NCBI RefSeq assembly: GCF_900091625.1
Contig: NZ_FMIC01000002.1
Coordinates: 1,426,001-1,490,000, forward strand
DNA: 64,000 nucleotides
Reading direction: 5' to 3'
From: Micromonospora peucetia
GTDB taxonomy: Bacteria > Actinomycetota > Actinomycetes > Mycobacteriales > Micromonosporaceae
Made by a program: the position numbers and the translations under genes. The notes under the pieces are model-generated. The model saw only the letters and a program-made list of their open reading frames with translations, had not been told where the DNA came from and ran no database searches. Below are positions 15,914-24,509 of the stretch, in pieces. Numbering within the stretch: the stretch's first letter is position 1; every line of letters starts with the position of its first letter.

Positions 15914-16924
15914 TTAGCCGGCCTCTCTGGTCTGCTGCTTGAGACTGAGCGCGAGGCGACCCCACTCGTCCGCGCACTGTTGCGCCAGGTTGGCGAAGAT
16001 ATAGGCCGTGTGCGGTGGCAGCTGCGACACCAGTTGGTGCCACTCCCCCGGTCGCACGGCGCGGGTCGACAGCCAGCGCAGCATCGCCCGCCCTGACTCG
16101 GTGAACCGCAGAGACGGGTCGCGGGTGAGGCTGTCCAGGGTGGCGTTGATGTCCGCGACCTGGCTCTGCCCGGTCACCTGGCGCAGCTTTGGCGCGGGCT
16201 GGTCGATCCGGCGGTCCGTGGCCGATCCTGACAGCGCGGACGGCTCCTCCGCCCCCATCTCGCGCTGCATGCGGCACCGCACGTCGCGCACCGTCGACGG
16301 GGAAACTCCCACCTGCTTTGCGACCTCCCGCAGGGAGGCGCCCGGCGAGCGCTCGATGACTTCCCGGATCTGTTGCCGCTTCTCGATCGGGTCGGTGGGG
16401 CGGGCCCGGCCGTCTCGGCCGATCCGGGCCTCGTCGCGGGCCCCTTCCGGCACCGCGCGTTGCCGGACGCCCTTGACAGTGCCGGGACTCAGGCCGCTCG
16501 TGGCGGCCACCGACCGATCCGACCAGGATGGATTCTGCTGAATCAGTACGGTGGCGGCGGCGACGCGCTCAGCGTGGGTCAACGGCAGGCCATGGGTGAT
16601 GTTGGCCCGCACGGCGAGCGCGAAGGCTTCCTGGTCGGTGCCGTCGAAGAAGCATGCCGCGATGGACGTGACGCCGCGCGACCGTGCCGCGGCCACCCGG
16701 TGTGCCCCGTCGATGATCCGCATGGTGGCGCGGTGAACGATGATGGGTGGCAATTGGGCGTCAGTCTCGGCGAGGGCTTGGATGTGTTCTGGGTCCTCGC
16801 CCTTCAGACGGGGTGACCGTGCGGGCAGCAACGATTCGATCACTACCAGTTCAGCATTTCCCGGGCTCGGACACACGCTGCCCTCGTCTGATTGATACGG
16901 CCCCCCGTGACGCACGTGGCGCAA
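15914..16924 (-). CDS. StrR-like ParB-domain pathway activator
   Basis: The product (about 336 residues) has the ParB/Srx-type N domain followed by a helix-turn-helix, as in StrR, NovG and related pathway-specific activators: IESLLPARSPRLKGEDPEHI, DGAHRVAAARSRG, NITHGLPLTHAERVAAA, then WSDRSVAATSGLS as the recognition-helix region. A second HTH-like element (GASLREVAKQVGVSPSTV) follows. TTG 16924 is proposed because GGAGG lies 6 nt upstream; GTG 16915 is the alternative, and the frame is open further upstream without a ribosome site. Family members bind GTTCGACTG-N11-CAGTCGAAC-type sites, and a similar inverted repeat lies at 17546-17573. It probably activates the surrounding NRPS-PKS genes. 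Confidence 0.9.
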   Translation of the reverse strand: MRHVRHGGPYQSDEGSVCPSPGNAELVVIESLLPARSPRLKGEDPEHIQALAETDAQLPPIIVHRATMRIIDGAHRVAAARSRGVTSIAACFFDGTDQEAFALAVRANITHGLPLTHAERVAAATVLIQQNPSWSDRSVAATSGLSPGTVKGVRQRAVPEGARDEARIGRDGRARPTDPIEKRQQIREVIERSPGASLREVAKQVGVSPSTVRDVRCRMQREMGAEEPSALSGSATDRRIDQPAPKLRQVTGQSQVADINATLDSLTRDPSLRFTESGRAMLRWLSTRAVRPGEWHQLVSQLPPHTAYIFANLAQQCADEWGRLALSLKQQTREAG

Positions 16925-17148
16925 GGTGTTCCTCCGTACTTTCCAAATGCAACCAGCAATTAACACAAGCACTGCGCCAGACGTACCGGAGAACGGACGG
17001 ACACTCCTTCCGGGTTGCCGACAACCAATTGAGGCGTCCACAAGAGCCTCCCGGGGGACAGAGCGTACCGGACCATCGCGGCCACGGGGAGAGCACAGGT
17101 TCCCGGGGGCAGCCCGGTGCACAGGGCCCCAGAGCCCCGGCAAAGTCG

Positions 17149-17551
17149 TCAGGTGATGCAGAGTAAGGCCAACGGCCAGTTACTGTCACGGGCGTGGTGA
17201 CGGTTGGTGACGCCGGCGGTGCATAGCGCGCCGATGGCAGCGTTGCGTAGGGCGGCCATTACTTTTCGATTCCACTCCGGCACACATCTGAGACCAGTTT
17301 TCGTCGCAGGTCACGTCACATAAACAGTCAATTTCATTATCATTAGTAATGACGTAGACGCTCTCGGTGGCGAAACGCTTCGGTTCGTCGAGGCGATGCC
17401 TTCGGCGACGGGTCTGCATCGCCTGGACAGCGCGCGGGAGGCCGACCCCGGTCGAGATGGTCAGGACCTTCGGGGTGCGGATCTCGTGGCGGCCGTGTCC
17501 ACGGTCGGCCTCACGGGCGACGTCCAGGACGGCTCGCGGCCACCTGTTCAA
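17149..17551 (-). pseudogene. ISAs1-family transposase fragment (frameshifted)
   Basis: Reading leftwards, RAVLDVAREADRGHGRHEIRT and VLTISTGVGLPRAVQAM match the middle of ISAs1-family DDE transposases. A deletion removes the RGHWGIE region, DVTCDENWSQ follows, and a frame change then gives MAALRNAAIGALCTAGVTN and a final PLALL-x-IT before the stop at 17149-17151. The N-terminal half and both terminal repeats are missing, so this is dead insertion-sequence debris. Confidence 0.75.
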
Positions 17552-17573
17552 CTGCTCAGTCGGTCACTTGAAC
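17546..17573. promoter_or_regulatory. Candidate StrR-type operator
   Basis: GTTCAACTG and CACTTGAAC are separated by 10 nt and form an 8-of-9 inverted repeat. The StrR/NovG consensus is GTTCGACTG, 11 nt, CAGTCGAAC, so the site is close but not exact. It lies between the StrR-like gene and the rightward biosynthetic genes, 317 bp before the PCP-C start codon, at the edge of the insertion-sequence relic. Confidence 0.45.
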
Positions 17574-17890
17574 ACCCGGCCGGGTGGCAGAACTCCACCG
17601 GCAGAGACCCTTTCACGCCCACCACGTCCGCCTGCCGGACGTCCACGTCGCCTGGCCGCGACTACGCCGCATCCAGAGTGGACGGACGCGTCGCGGGGGG
17701 CGACGCCCGCAGCTCGCCGTCAGGCCCGCCCGCTGGCCCGACCAGGCACCGCCAGCTACATTCGGCACCGCGACGCGGACCGCGAGGCAGCATGGCCGTT
17801 CGGGGGTCGACGATCGGCTCCGATCTCGGCCGCCTTCGCAGGCCTCGCCCACATTCATCCAGCCGCTCACTGTCTCCGAGGAGTGCGTTC
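17574..17890 (+). other. 317-bp leader region upstream of the PCP-C gene
   Basis: No gene is supported here although the frame of the downstream gene stays open. The true start at 17891 has a GAGGAG ribosome site. I see no clear -35/-10 pair; activation from the upstream inverted repeat would place the promoter here. Confidence 0.45.
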
Positions 17891-19468
17891 ATGACCTCCG
17901 TCCACGAGGCAACCGGCCTCGAAGACCGCGTGGCCCGGCTCGTCGAAGACACCACGGGAATGGGCCAGGTGCCATTCGACGAGTCACTGTTCGCTCTCGG
18001 CCTGAGCTCGATCGGAGCGGCCGTGTTGAACGTCGGACTCTCCGAGGCGTTCGGCGTGGAACTCCCGGACGACTTCGTGTACGTGAACCCCACGGTCCGC
18101 ACGATGGCGCGAGCCCTGGCCGCGGTACCGGACGTGGCACCGGCTCCCGCCACTCCGGCGGCCCCCGCGCCCGCCCTCGCGTCCACCGACCTCGCCGCGA
18201 CCCTCGCTCGCAACGGCGAGGTCTTCGGCGAGACAGCCGAACTGTTCCCGGCGTACTTTCTTCAGCGCTGGTACCTGCACGACGGCTATTCCAGCAACAT
18301 CACGGTCGAGCTCTCCTTCGCGAAGCAGCCCGGCGTGGCCGACCGGTGCAGCCAAGCGATCGGCAAGCTGATCGAGGGTTCGGAGCTGCTGCGCTCCCGG
18401 CTCGTGCAGACCGAGGACGGGCTGTCCTTCCAGGTGGCGCCAGCAGGGGTGCAGTGGGAGATCGCCCGGGTCGGCGCCACCGACGCCGAACTTCAGGACC
18501 GGTCGTTCGTGGAGTCCCTCCGGAGCAAACTCTCCACCACGCTGGGCAAGGTGCGGACCGACCAGCCACTGCATCAGCCGCTGCTCGTGGAGTCCGACCA
18601 CCATCTGCTGTGCGTCTGGACCTTCTCCCACGCGATCTTCGACCAGGCCAGCGCGCACGTGGTCAAGCGGTTCGTTGCCGAGGAGGTCGCCGGCATGGAG
18701 CCGGTCTATCCGGCACACTCGTCATACGCCGAGTACGCGCGATGGATGACGGCGTACAACACCATCGACCGGATCGAGGCCCACCCCCTCACCCTGCGGC
18801 TGGCTTCGGCCAAAACGCCGGAGTTCACCTTCCCGGACGAGCCACGGCCCCTGTTGCTCTCCTGCCCGGTGGAAGACTCGTCCGACCCGGAAGCCGTCAC
18901 CCGGACGCTCATCCACCGGGTCGGCACGCTGCTCGCCGAGGTCGCGCAGGTCGATCGCATCGCGGTGTCCACCATCCTCAACATCCGTGAGGTCGGAAGC
19001 ATGGACAACCGTGGCCTGGTCGGCGACTACCACTCGAACGTGACCTTTCCGGTCGACCGCGGTCAGAGCTCGTCGTCGCTACTGGCCGAGCAACGCGCCG
19101 TGCTGGCCGACTACCGGGACGGACTACAGCCGCTGGTCGCGGTGTTCGGCACCTATCCCGAGATGTCCGAGCGGCAACGCCGGCTCGACGACCTGTACAA
19201 CATCCGTCCGGTCACCAAACTGAACTACCTCGGTGAACTCCAGAGCCAACGCCTGTCGGACGTGTTGGCGGGCCTCCAGGGCGTCTGGGCCTCGCTCGCC
19301 GCCTTCCGCGGCTCCCGGATCTACGCCACGGCGTTCAGCATGGCCGGTACCGCCTACGTCGCATTCCCGCGCTTTCCGGTCACCAGCCATCAGGTGGTCG
19401 AGGGTGCGGGTCTGAGCGTCGTGACGCTCGACGAGCCGGACCAGCTTCCTCACACCGAACTGAGGTAG
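17891..19468 (+). CDS. PCP-C didomain NRPS protein
   Basis: This 525-residue protein has an N-terminal carrier domain (LFALGLSSIGA, pantetheine Ser at residue 40) joined by an Ala/Pro-rich linker (about 80-98) to a condensation-type domain (about 115-510). The catalytic motif is Ser246-His-Ala-Ile-Phe-Asp-Gln252 in place of HHxxxDG: the second His and the Asp are kept, the first His and the Gly are not. Later landmarks are YAEYARWM and NRGLVGDYHSNVTFP. It may condense the acyl group on its own carrier with an acceptor in trans. A shifted-frame remnant of a second carrier follows its stop, so the ancestral enzyme was probably PCP-C-PCP. ATG 17891 has a GAGGAG site. Confidence 0.85.
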   Translation: MTSVHEATGLEDRVARLVEDTTGMGQVPFDESLFALGLSSIGAAVLNVGLSEAFGVELPDDFVYVNPTVRTMARALAAVPDVAPAPATPAAPAPALASTDLAATLARNGEVFGETAELFPAYFLQRWYLHDGYSSNITVELSFAKQPGVADRCSQAIGKLIEGSELLRSRLVQTEDGLSFQVAPAGVQWEIARVGATDAELQDRSFVESLRSKLSTTLGKVRTDQPLHQPLLVESDHHLLCVWTFSHAIFDQASAHVVKRFVAEEVAGMEPVYPAHSSYAEYARWMTAYNTIDRIEAHPLTLRLASAKTPEFTFPDEPRPLLLSCPVEDSSDPEAVTRTLIHRVGTLLAEVAQVDRIAVSTILNIREVGSMDNRGLVGDYHSNVTFPVDRGQSSSSLLAEQRAVLADYRDGLQPLVAVFGTYPEMSERQRRLDDLYNIRPVTKLNYLGELQSQRLSDVLAGLQGVWASLAAFRGSRIYATAFSMAGTAYVAFPRFPVTSHQVVEGAGLSVVTLDEPDQLPHTELR

Positions 19469-19600
19469 CCGTCGCCGGCATCTGGGCCGACATCCTGAGT
19501 TGCCCGAAGATCGGCATGACCGGCAACTTCCTGCCACCATCCACGACATCCGTCGAATTGACGCCGAACGCGGTGCCGACTTAGTGCTGCGGCAATTTCC
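19469..19600 (+). pseudogene. Wreck of a second carrier domain after the C domain
   Basis: One base out of frame with the preceding gene, RTEVAVAGIWADIL and KIGMTGNFL read as the first helix and loop of a PCP domain. After another frame change, ATIHDIRRIDAERGADLVL reads as its last two helices. The segment that should contain the pantetheine Ser (LGGxS) is deleted. There is no start or ribosome site. Two frame changes plus loss of the key Ser mean a decayed domain. Confidence 0.6.
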
Positions 19601-19605
19601 GTTCA

Positions 19606-19634
19606 TTGTGCACGGTTGCCGCCGGACCTAGACT
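19606..19634 (+). promoter_or_regulatory. Promoter for a leaderless histidine-phosphatase mRNA
   Basis: TTGTGC (-35), a 17-nt spacer and TAGACT (-10) end 6 nt before ATG 19641. Transcription would start at or within a base or two of the A of the start codon, giving a leaderless message. No ribosome site is present before this ATG, in agreement. Confidence 0.55.
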
Positions 19635-19640
19635 CGGCCC

Positions 19641-20198
19641 ATGTTTGATGACTTGGACGAAGTCGTTCTCGTACGACATGCCATGCCTGTTCTCCAGCCC
19701 GAAATCCCGGCCGTGGACTGGGAACTGGACGAGCAGGGTCGTGCCGCTGCACGCGCATTTTCCGGCACCCTTCCGGATTCCGCATACCTCGTCTCCAGCA
19801 CGGAACCGAAGGCGATGCAGACCCTCCAAGAGATGGCGTCCGGGCGCACCGTTGTGCCCGAGGACGGCTTCCGGGAGGTCCACCAGCCGATTCGCTGGTG
19901 CGACAACTACCACGATCTCGCGCGCGCCTACCTGGACGGGGTGGTGCCCGACGGTTGGGAGACCCACGAGGACCTCGTTGCGCGGTTCAACACGGCGGTC
20001 GCCCGTCACGCGGCCGCAGCCAGGGCCCAAGGGCAGACGCTGATCATCGGCACCCACGGGCTGGCAGCGACCGTCTGGCTCGCCCAGCATCTGCCTCTCG
20101 AGCCCACCCCGACCGACTTCTGGGCGGCCATCGGCCTACCGGACGTCATCGACGTGGATTTCGCCGGCAAGCAGGCTCGACGGCGACAGATTTCCTGA
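19641..20198 (+). CDS. Histidine phosphatase superfamily protein
   Basis: This 185-residue protein has the RHG-type signature VVLVRHAMP with the phospho-accepting His13 and a late catalytic His in IIGTHGLAATVW (about residue 138). The expected acidic and Arg residues lie in STEPKAMQTLQ and the REVHQP block. These enzymes remove phosphate from sugars, nucleotides or small metabolites. Placed between two NRPS proteins, it could dephosphorylate a precursor made as a phosphate ester; housekeeping or repair roles cannot be excluded. It has its own leaderless-type promoter. Confidence 0.8.
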   Translation: MFDDLDEVVLVRHAMPVLQPEIPAVDWELDEQGRAAARAFSGTLPDSAYLVSSTEPKAMQTLQEMASGRTVVPEDGFREVHQPIRWCDNYHDLARAYLDGVVPDGWETHEDLVARFNTAVARHAAAARAQGQTLIIGTHGLAATVWLAQHLPLEPTPTDFWAAIGLPDVIDVDFAGKQARRRQIS

Positions 20199-20342
20199 AC
20201 TCGCCTGAACGAACAGCCCGGTGCTCCGTCCGGGCGAAGCGGTCCCGAAATGGCCCTCCCGACACCGGGGTCGGATGCCCGCACATGCGCATCGGGACTC
20301 ATCTCGACGACCCGCCTGCCAGAAAGCGATGATCGGTGTTCA

Positions 20343-21953
20343 ATGATTGAGTACGCGGCAACCGGAGAAGTCGACTGGGCGCAGCGGTGGCTGATCGAGA
20401 ACGACCTGCAGGACCTGACTCCCGACGAGTACGAGCACTGGCTGACGCACAGCCTGTCGCAGGGCGGCGCCCCCGCCGAGGTCGCCGTCGCGTGCGCGAT
20501 CTCGGGAGCCATCGACCCGGCCGCACTCCGCCGGGCACTGGCCACCCTGATCGAGCGTCATCCCGCGCTTTGCCTCGCGTACCCGGAAAGGTCGGGAGCT
20601 CCCTGTCGGATACTGGGCGGTCAGGACGACGCCGACGGGATGCTGACCGTCACGGAGGCCGCGGCGGAGTCTGTCGCGGCCTCCGTCAGTGCCCTCGCCG
20701 TCCGGAGTTTCGACTTGAGCACCGGACCGTTGTTCCGCGCCGGGCTCGTCCAGGTGGACGACGGGGACTCCGTCATCGTGCTCACCGCACACCAGGCGGT
20801 CTGCGACGACGCCTCCATGCTCGCGCTGCTGAAGGAACTCGGCGACCTGTACGCCGCCGTCGAGAACCGGACCGCCCCGGCGGCGGCCCCGGTCAGCCGC
20901 AACGGCACCCCCATCTACCCTGCCAGCTCGGCGCTGCTGAGGCACTGGGTCGACAGCCTGGCCGGATTCGATCCTGAGAACATGGCGCTCACCCTGCCCG
21001 ACGGCGTGGACGCCGGCCCGTTCGACGGCGCCCAGTGCGAGCGCCGGCTGCCGGCCGCCATCACGTCTGCCCTGACCTCCGTCGCGGCGCGGCTCGAAAC
21101 CGACGAGCGGACCCTGCTGCTGGCCGCGTACTTCGTCCTGTTGCACCTGCACGGAGCGCAGGACGACATGGTGGTGGGACATCCGCTCAGGTCGGGCGAC
21201 GAGCCGGTGGTGGCCCCGCGTACGCCGACCGCCGCGATCCGGCTCCGCTGCCAGCCCAGTGACATCTTCGCCGAACTGGTGGCCCGTACCCGGGCAGCAG
21301 TGCTGACCGGGCAGCAGCACTCTCCCGTACCGCTCGGGCAAATCGTGACCGCGCGGGTCCCGACTGGTGCCGATTGGCGTACGCCGCTGTTCCGGCACCT
21401 CTTCGACTACCAGGTCGTCCACGCCCTGCCACTGGTCGCCGGCCGGCCGGCCCGGCTGATTCCGGTCGGTGCGCGTCGGTGCCGGCTCGACCTGGAGCTG
21501 CTGGTGCAGCGCGAGGCCACGGAGACGGTCGCCGTCCTCACGTACAGCCGGCGAGCCCACCGCGACCGCGACGTCGTCGCGCTGCTCGAACGTTACGAGG
21601 CCATCGTGCGGGCGGTCACTGCCGATCCCACGGTCGGCTTGTCCGCGCTGCGCGCGGTCGTGGGCGACCGCACGGTTACCACGGCGGCCCACGACACGGT
21701 GCCCGGCGTCGAGAGGGCACCGGCCGGCCCGTTGGACCGGCACACCGAACTCTTGACCGAGGTCTGGCGGCATGTGCTACGGGACAGCTCTCTCGGGCCG
21801 GAGACCAACTTCTTCCGCAACGGCGGCAACTCGTTCAAGGCGCTGCTGCTCATCAAGGAGATCGAGGACCGGCTCGGGGTGAGCGTGCCGCTGGACCTGG
21901 TGTTCGAGTCGGCGACGCCGCGCAGCATGGCCGCGGCCATCGAGACGCTGTGA
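20343..21953 (+). CDS. C-PCP didomain NRPS protein with altered active site
   Basis: This 536-residue protein has a condensation-type domain (about 45-450) and a C-terminal carrier domain (FFRNGGNSFKALL, Ser497). The motif reads His150-Gln-Ala-Val-Cys-Asp-Asp156 where HHxxxDG is expected, so the catalytic second His is Gln and the Gly is Asp. Other landmarks (ERHPALCLAYPE, FDLSTGPLFRAGL, LFRHLFDYQV) are intact, so it is folded but perhaps non-condensing, or catalyses another acyl-transfer or dehydration step. It has no adenylation domain and must be loaded by another protein. It follows the phosphatase after 144 bp and converges on a thioesterase-like gene 19 bp away. Confidence 0.85.
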   Translation: MIEYAATGEVDWAQRWLIENDLQDLTPDEYEHWLTHSLSQGGAPAEVAVACAISGAIDPAALRRALATLIERHPALCLAYPERSGAPCRILGGQDDADGMLTVTEAAAESVAASVSALAVRSFDLSTGPLFRAGLVQVDDGDSVIVLTAHQAVCDDASMLALLKELGDLYAAVENRTAPAAAPVSRNGTPIYPASSALLRHWVDSLAGFDPENMALTLPDGVDAGPFDGAQCERRLPAAITSALTSVAARLETDERTLLLAAYFVLLHLHGAQDDMVVGHPLRSGDEPVVAPRTPTAAIRLRCQPSDIFAELVARTRAAVLTGQQHSPVPLGQIVTARVPTGADWRTPLFRHLFDYQVVHALPLVAGRPARLIPVGARRCRLDLELLVQREATETVAVLTYSRRAHRDRDVVALLERYEAIVRAVTADPTVGLSALRAVVGDRTVTTAAHDTVPGVERAPAGPLDRHTELLTEVWRHVLRDSSLGPETNFFRNGGNSFKALLLIKEIEDRLGVSVPLDLVFESATPRSMAAAIETL

Positions 21954-21972
21954 CGCACCCGGGTCCGTCCGG

Positions 21973-22770
21973 TCATCCGACGCGGTCGTCCACGAGCGCG
22001 GCCACGTCCCGGTCGAGAAACAGTTCCCCAAGTTCCACGGCCGGCTGTAGACAGTCGACGCCGTCGCGCCCGCACGGCGGCACCGCCCGGGAGTGGATGC
22101 ACATCGCGACGTCGCCGGGCGAATCCTCCACCCGACCGCACAGCGCCAGGTACCTGAGGTACGTGGCGACCCGGGTGGCGAGTTGCTCAGCGACCTTCGC
22201 CGGCATCTTCAGCTCCTGCAGCGTCTCCCGGGCTAGCCGGGCATATTCGACGTGCAGCGCGGCGGCGATGTCGTCCAGCTCAGCCGGATCGAGGTCGAGC
22301 GACGGGTCACGGACGGGAAGGAGTGCCTCGGTCGGGGCACCCGCCTCCACGGCCCACTGGGCCAACGTCCGGACAGCCGTGACGAACTCGGCGCGCAGCG
22401 TTTCCGCGGTAACCCGGGCCGGGTCCAGCAGGACGAGTGGGAGGTCGCCTTCGACGCTGAGGCGCCGGTGCAGCATCCCGGCGACGTTCGAACCCGCGCA
22501 GTAGCCGAGCACTCCCCGGATCATCAGGTTCGACGAGCGCAGGTCCGCCAGCAACTCGTCGACGTACCGGTCGACGGTCATTCCGGCCTGGGCCGGGGGC
22601 CGCGATTCCAGAATCCAGCCAGAGAAGCTCAGGCGCTGAGCGAGATCCCCCATTCCGGCGCCCGGCCGTCCGATGCCGAAGTCGAGAGCCACCAGAGCTG
22701 CGTCAGTCTCTCCCTGGCGCACCACACGCCACTGCGTGAACGACATGTCGTTGCCCCCGACCCTCGTCAT
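21973..22770 (-). CDS. Thioesterase-like alpha/beta-hydrolase with Cys nucleophile elbow (TE1)
   Basis: This protein (about 265 residues) has the alpha/beta-hydrolase nucleophile elbow as GYCAGS, with Cys (about residue 91) where type II thioesterases have Ser. A strand ending LVLLDPARV follows, as in NRPS/PKS thioesterases. Near the C-terminus the usual GxH active-site His is not visible; the text is VELGELFLDRDVAALV. It is a paralogue of the gene at 23470-24294: both share EQLATRVATYLRYLA-type helices. Start choice: ATG 22770 has GGAG five bases upstream; ATG 22746 matches the aligned start of the paralogue. Possible roles are proofreading, acyl transfer or amide formation on carrier-bound intermediates. 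Confidence 0.75.
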   Translation of the reverse strand: MTRVGGNDMSFTQWRVVRQGETDAALVALDFGIGRPGAGMGDLAQRLSFSGWILESRPPAQAGMTVDRYVDELLADLRSSNLMIRGVLGYCAGSNVAGMLHRRLSVEGDLPLVLLDPARVTAETLRAEFVTAVRTLAQWAVEAGAPTEALLPVRDPSLDLDPAELDDIAAALHVEYARLARETLQELKMPAKVAEQLATRVATYLRYLALCGRVEDSPGDVAMCIHSRAVPPCGRDGVDCLQPAVELGELFLDRDVAALVDDRVG

Positions 22771-22938
22771 TTCGTCTCCGTCAGCGGAGATCCGTGCCGA
22801 ACTCTGGCCAGGAACGTACAGCGGCATCCGGCCGCACGCCACACACGGCGGTTTCTACTTCACCTTGTCTGGAACGCCCCCTGACCCCGTCCACGTGGGA
22901 GATCGCGGAGCCTCGTGGTAGGCGGGGCATAGGGTCGC

Positions 22939-23439
22939 GTGGTGACTGACGCCGTCGTACCGTCGGGTGCTGAATATGTCGCGGGCGTGACGCGGGTGCG
23001 GGCCGCGGCTGGGGCGCTGCTGTTAGACGAAGCTGGCCGGGTACTCGTCGTGCACCCCACCTACAAAGACGTGTGGGAAGTTCCGGGCGGAATGCTGGAG
23101 CCCGACGAGTCGCCAGCGCAGGCGTGCGAGCGGGAGATCCACGAGGAACTCGGCCTGGCCCTGCCCGTTGGTGACCTGTTGTGCGTGGACTGGGTGGCGC
23201 CGAGCCCGCCTTGGGATGGCGGGCTGATGTTCCTGTTCGACGGTGGCGTGCTCCGTGGCGAGCAGGTCGCCGCGGTGCGGTTGCGCCGGGAGGAGCTGGA
23301 CAGGTTCGAGTTCGTCGAACCAGCGGCCCTGGGAGAGGTGTTGATCCCCCGTCTGGCTCGACGAATCACCGAAGCGCTGTCCGCACGGCGCGACGCTCGG
23401 GCGGTCTACCTCGAGGACGGCTTCCAGCTCGCCCGGTGA
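22939..23439 (+). CDS. Nudix hydrolase
   Basis: This 166-residue protein has a complete Nudix box: GMLEPDE, seven residues, then REIHEELGL, fitting Gx5Ex7REUxEExGU with all catalytic glutamates. Members cleave nucleoside diphosphates linked to other groups. GTG 22939 or the adjacent GTG 22942 is the start. A TAGGGT -10-like element lies immediately upstream, so the message may be leaderless. Codon 29 is TTA, rare in these genomes and dependent on the bldA tRNA. It sits between the two Cys-hydrolase genes; whether it acts in the pathway or on damaged nucleotides is unknown. Confidence 0.85.
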   Translation: MVTDAVVPSGAEYVAGVTRVRAAAGALLLDEAGRVLVVHPTYKDVWEVPGGMLEPDESPAQACEREIHEELGLALPVGDLLCVDWVAPSPPWDGGLMFLFDGGVLRGEQVAAVRLRREELDRFEFVEPAALGEVLIPRLARRITEALSARRDARAVYLEDGFQLAR

Positions 23440-23469
23440 TCGCCCCTCGACGCAGGTCGTCGCGGCCGG

Positions 23470-24294
23470 TCAGGCCCTGCCGGACAGCAGCCGCGTCACC
23501 AGGTCGGCCGCCTCCTGGCTGCCGAGCAGCTCGACCCGTGGCATGTCGAGTTGTCGCACGTCGGCGTGTGCCAGTCGCAGCGAGTCGGCGTGTTCCAGCA
23601 GTGCTGCCGGCACCGGATCGTGCGATCGCAACACGAGCGCCGGTGAGGAGCCCGGCGACAGCGGCGCGGCCGCCGCGATTGCCAGGTACCGGAGATACCG
23701 CGCCAGCCGGCTGACCAACTGTTCGGCGAACTCTGCGCCGATGCCGAGTTCCTCGCAGCCGCGCGGCGCGAGGTCAGCGTAGGAGTCACTGAGCCACCGG
23801 GCGAGTTCGTCGATGCTGGTGGTGGCGTCGGCCTGGACCCGGGCGTGCTCGATGGCCTGGCCGACGACACTGTCGCCGAGGCCCGGCGCCAACTGGGTGA
23901 CGGCTTTCGCGTACTCCTGCCAGAGCGACTGCGGCAGCACCGGCAGCGGGTCGAAGAAGACCATCACCGGCGCCGTCGGGCTGGCGATCCGATCGGCGAA
24001 GGCGGCGGAGAGCCGGCATCCGGCGCAGTACCCGAGCACGGCCACCACCTCGGGCCCGAACTGGGCGGCCGTCGAGAGCCACTGCTCCAGCCGGGCGGTC
24101 GGGCCGACCGTGCCGTCCTCGCCGTCGGTCCAGGCGGAGCGGAGCGGCGCCTGGACCGTGTAACGGTCGGGAAGGAGCGGGACCAGATCCCCGAACCCGG
24201 CGGTCTCGCGGCCGGTATCGGCGCTGAAGTCGACTACGAGCACGATCTCGCTGCCGGTGCCGACCCTCAGCGTGTCCCACATTGGAATGCTCAC
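23470..24294 (-). CDS. Thioesterase-like alpha/beta-hydrolase with Cys nucleophile elbow (TE2)
   Basis: This 274-residue paralogue of the 21973-22770 product has the elbow AVLGYCAGC (Cys near residue 90) and the following MVFFDPLPVLP strand. The helix EQLVSRLARYLRYLA matches TE1. A RSHDPVP segment is present, but the final segment (MPRVELLGSQEAADLV) has no His where a thioesterase normally reads GDHF. GTG 24294 was chosen because GGGAGGG lies 8 nt upstream and the sequence from here aligns with TE1. The pair may act as a heterodimer or on two separate carrier-bound intermediates. Confidence 0.75.
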   Translation of the reverse strand: MSIPMWDTLRVGTGSEIVLVVDFSADTGRETAGFGDLVPLLPDRYTVQAPLRSAWTDGEDGTVGPTARLEQWLSTAAQFGPEVVAVLGYCAGCRLSAAFADRIASPTAPVMVFFDPLPVLPQSLWQEYAKAVTQLAPGLGDSVVGQAIEHARVQADATTSIDELARWLSDSYADLAPRGCEELGIGAEFAEQLVSRLARYLRYLAIAAAAPLSPGSSPALVLRSHDPVPAALLEHADSLRLAHADVRQLDMPRVELLGSQEAADLVTRLLSGRA

Positions 24295-24509
24295 CCGTTC
24301 CGCCCTCCCACCCCACCACAGCGGTTTCAGTATCGCAAGAATTGCGCTGAGTAACTCCCGGAGCGGAAGTCGGGACGACACTATCAGCGACTTCCCAACC
24401 GCCCACGACGACGTCTATATTGACCAGGCCAACCGGGCCGGCCGCCAGGGATGGCGGACGTCCGCATGGCGCGCGTCGGGCCGACCAGCACCGCGACAAA
24501 GGAATCCGA

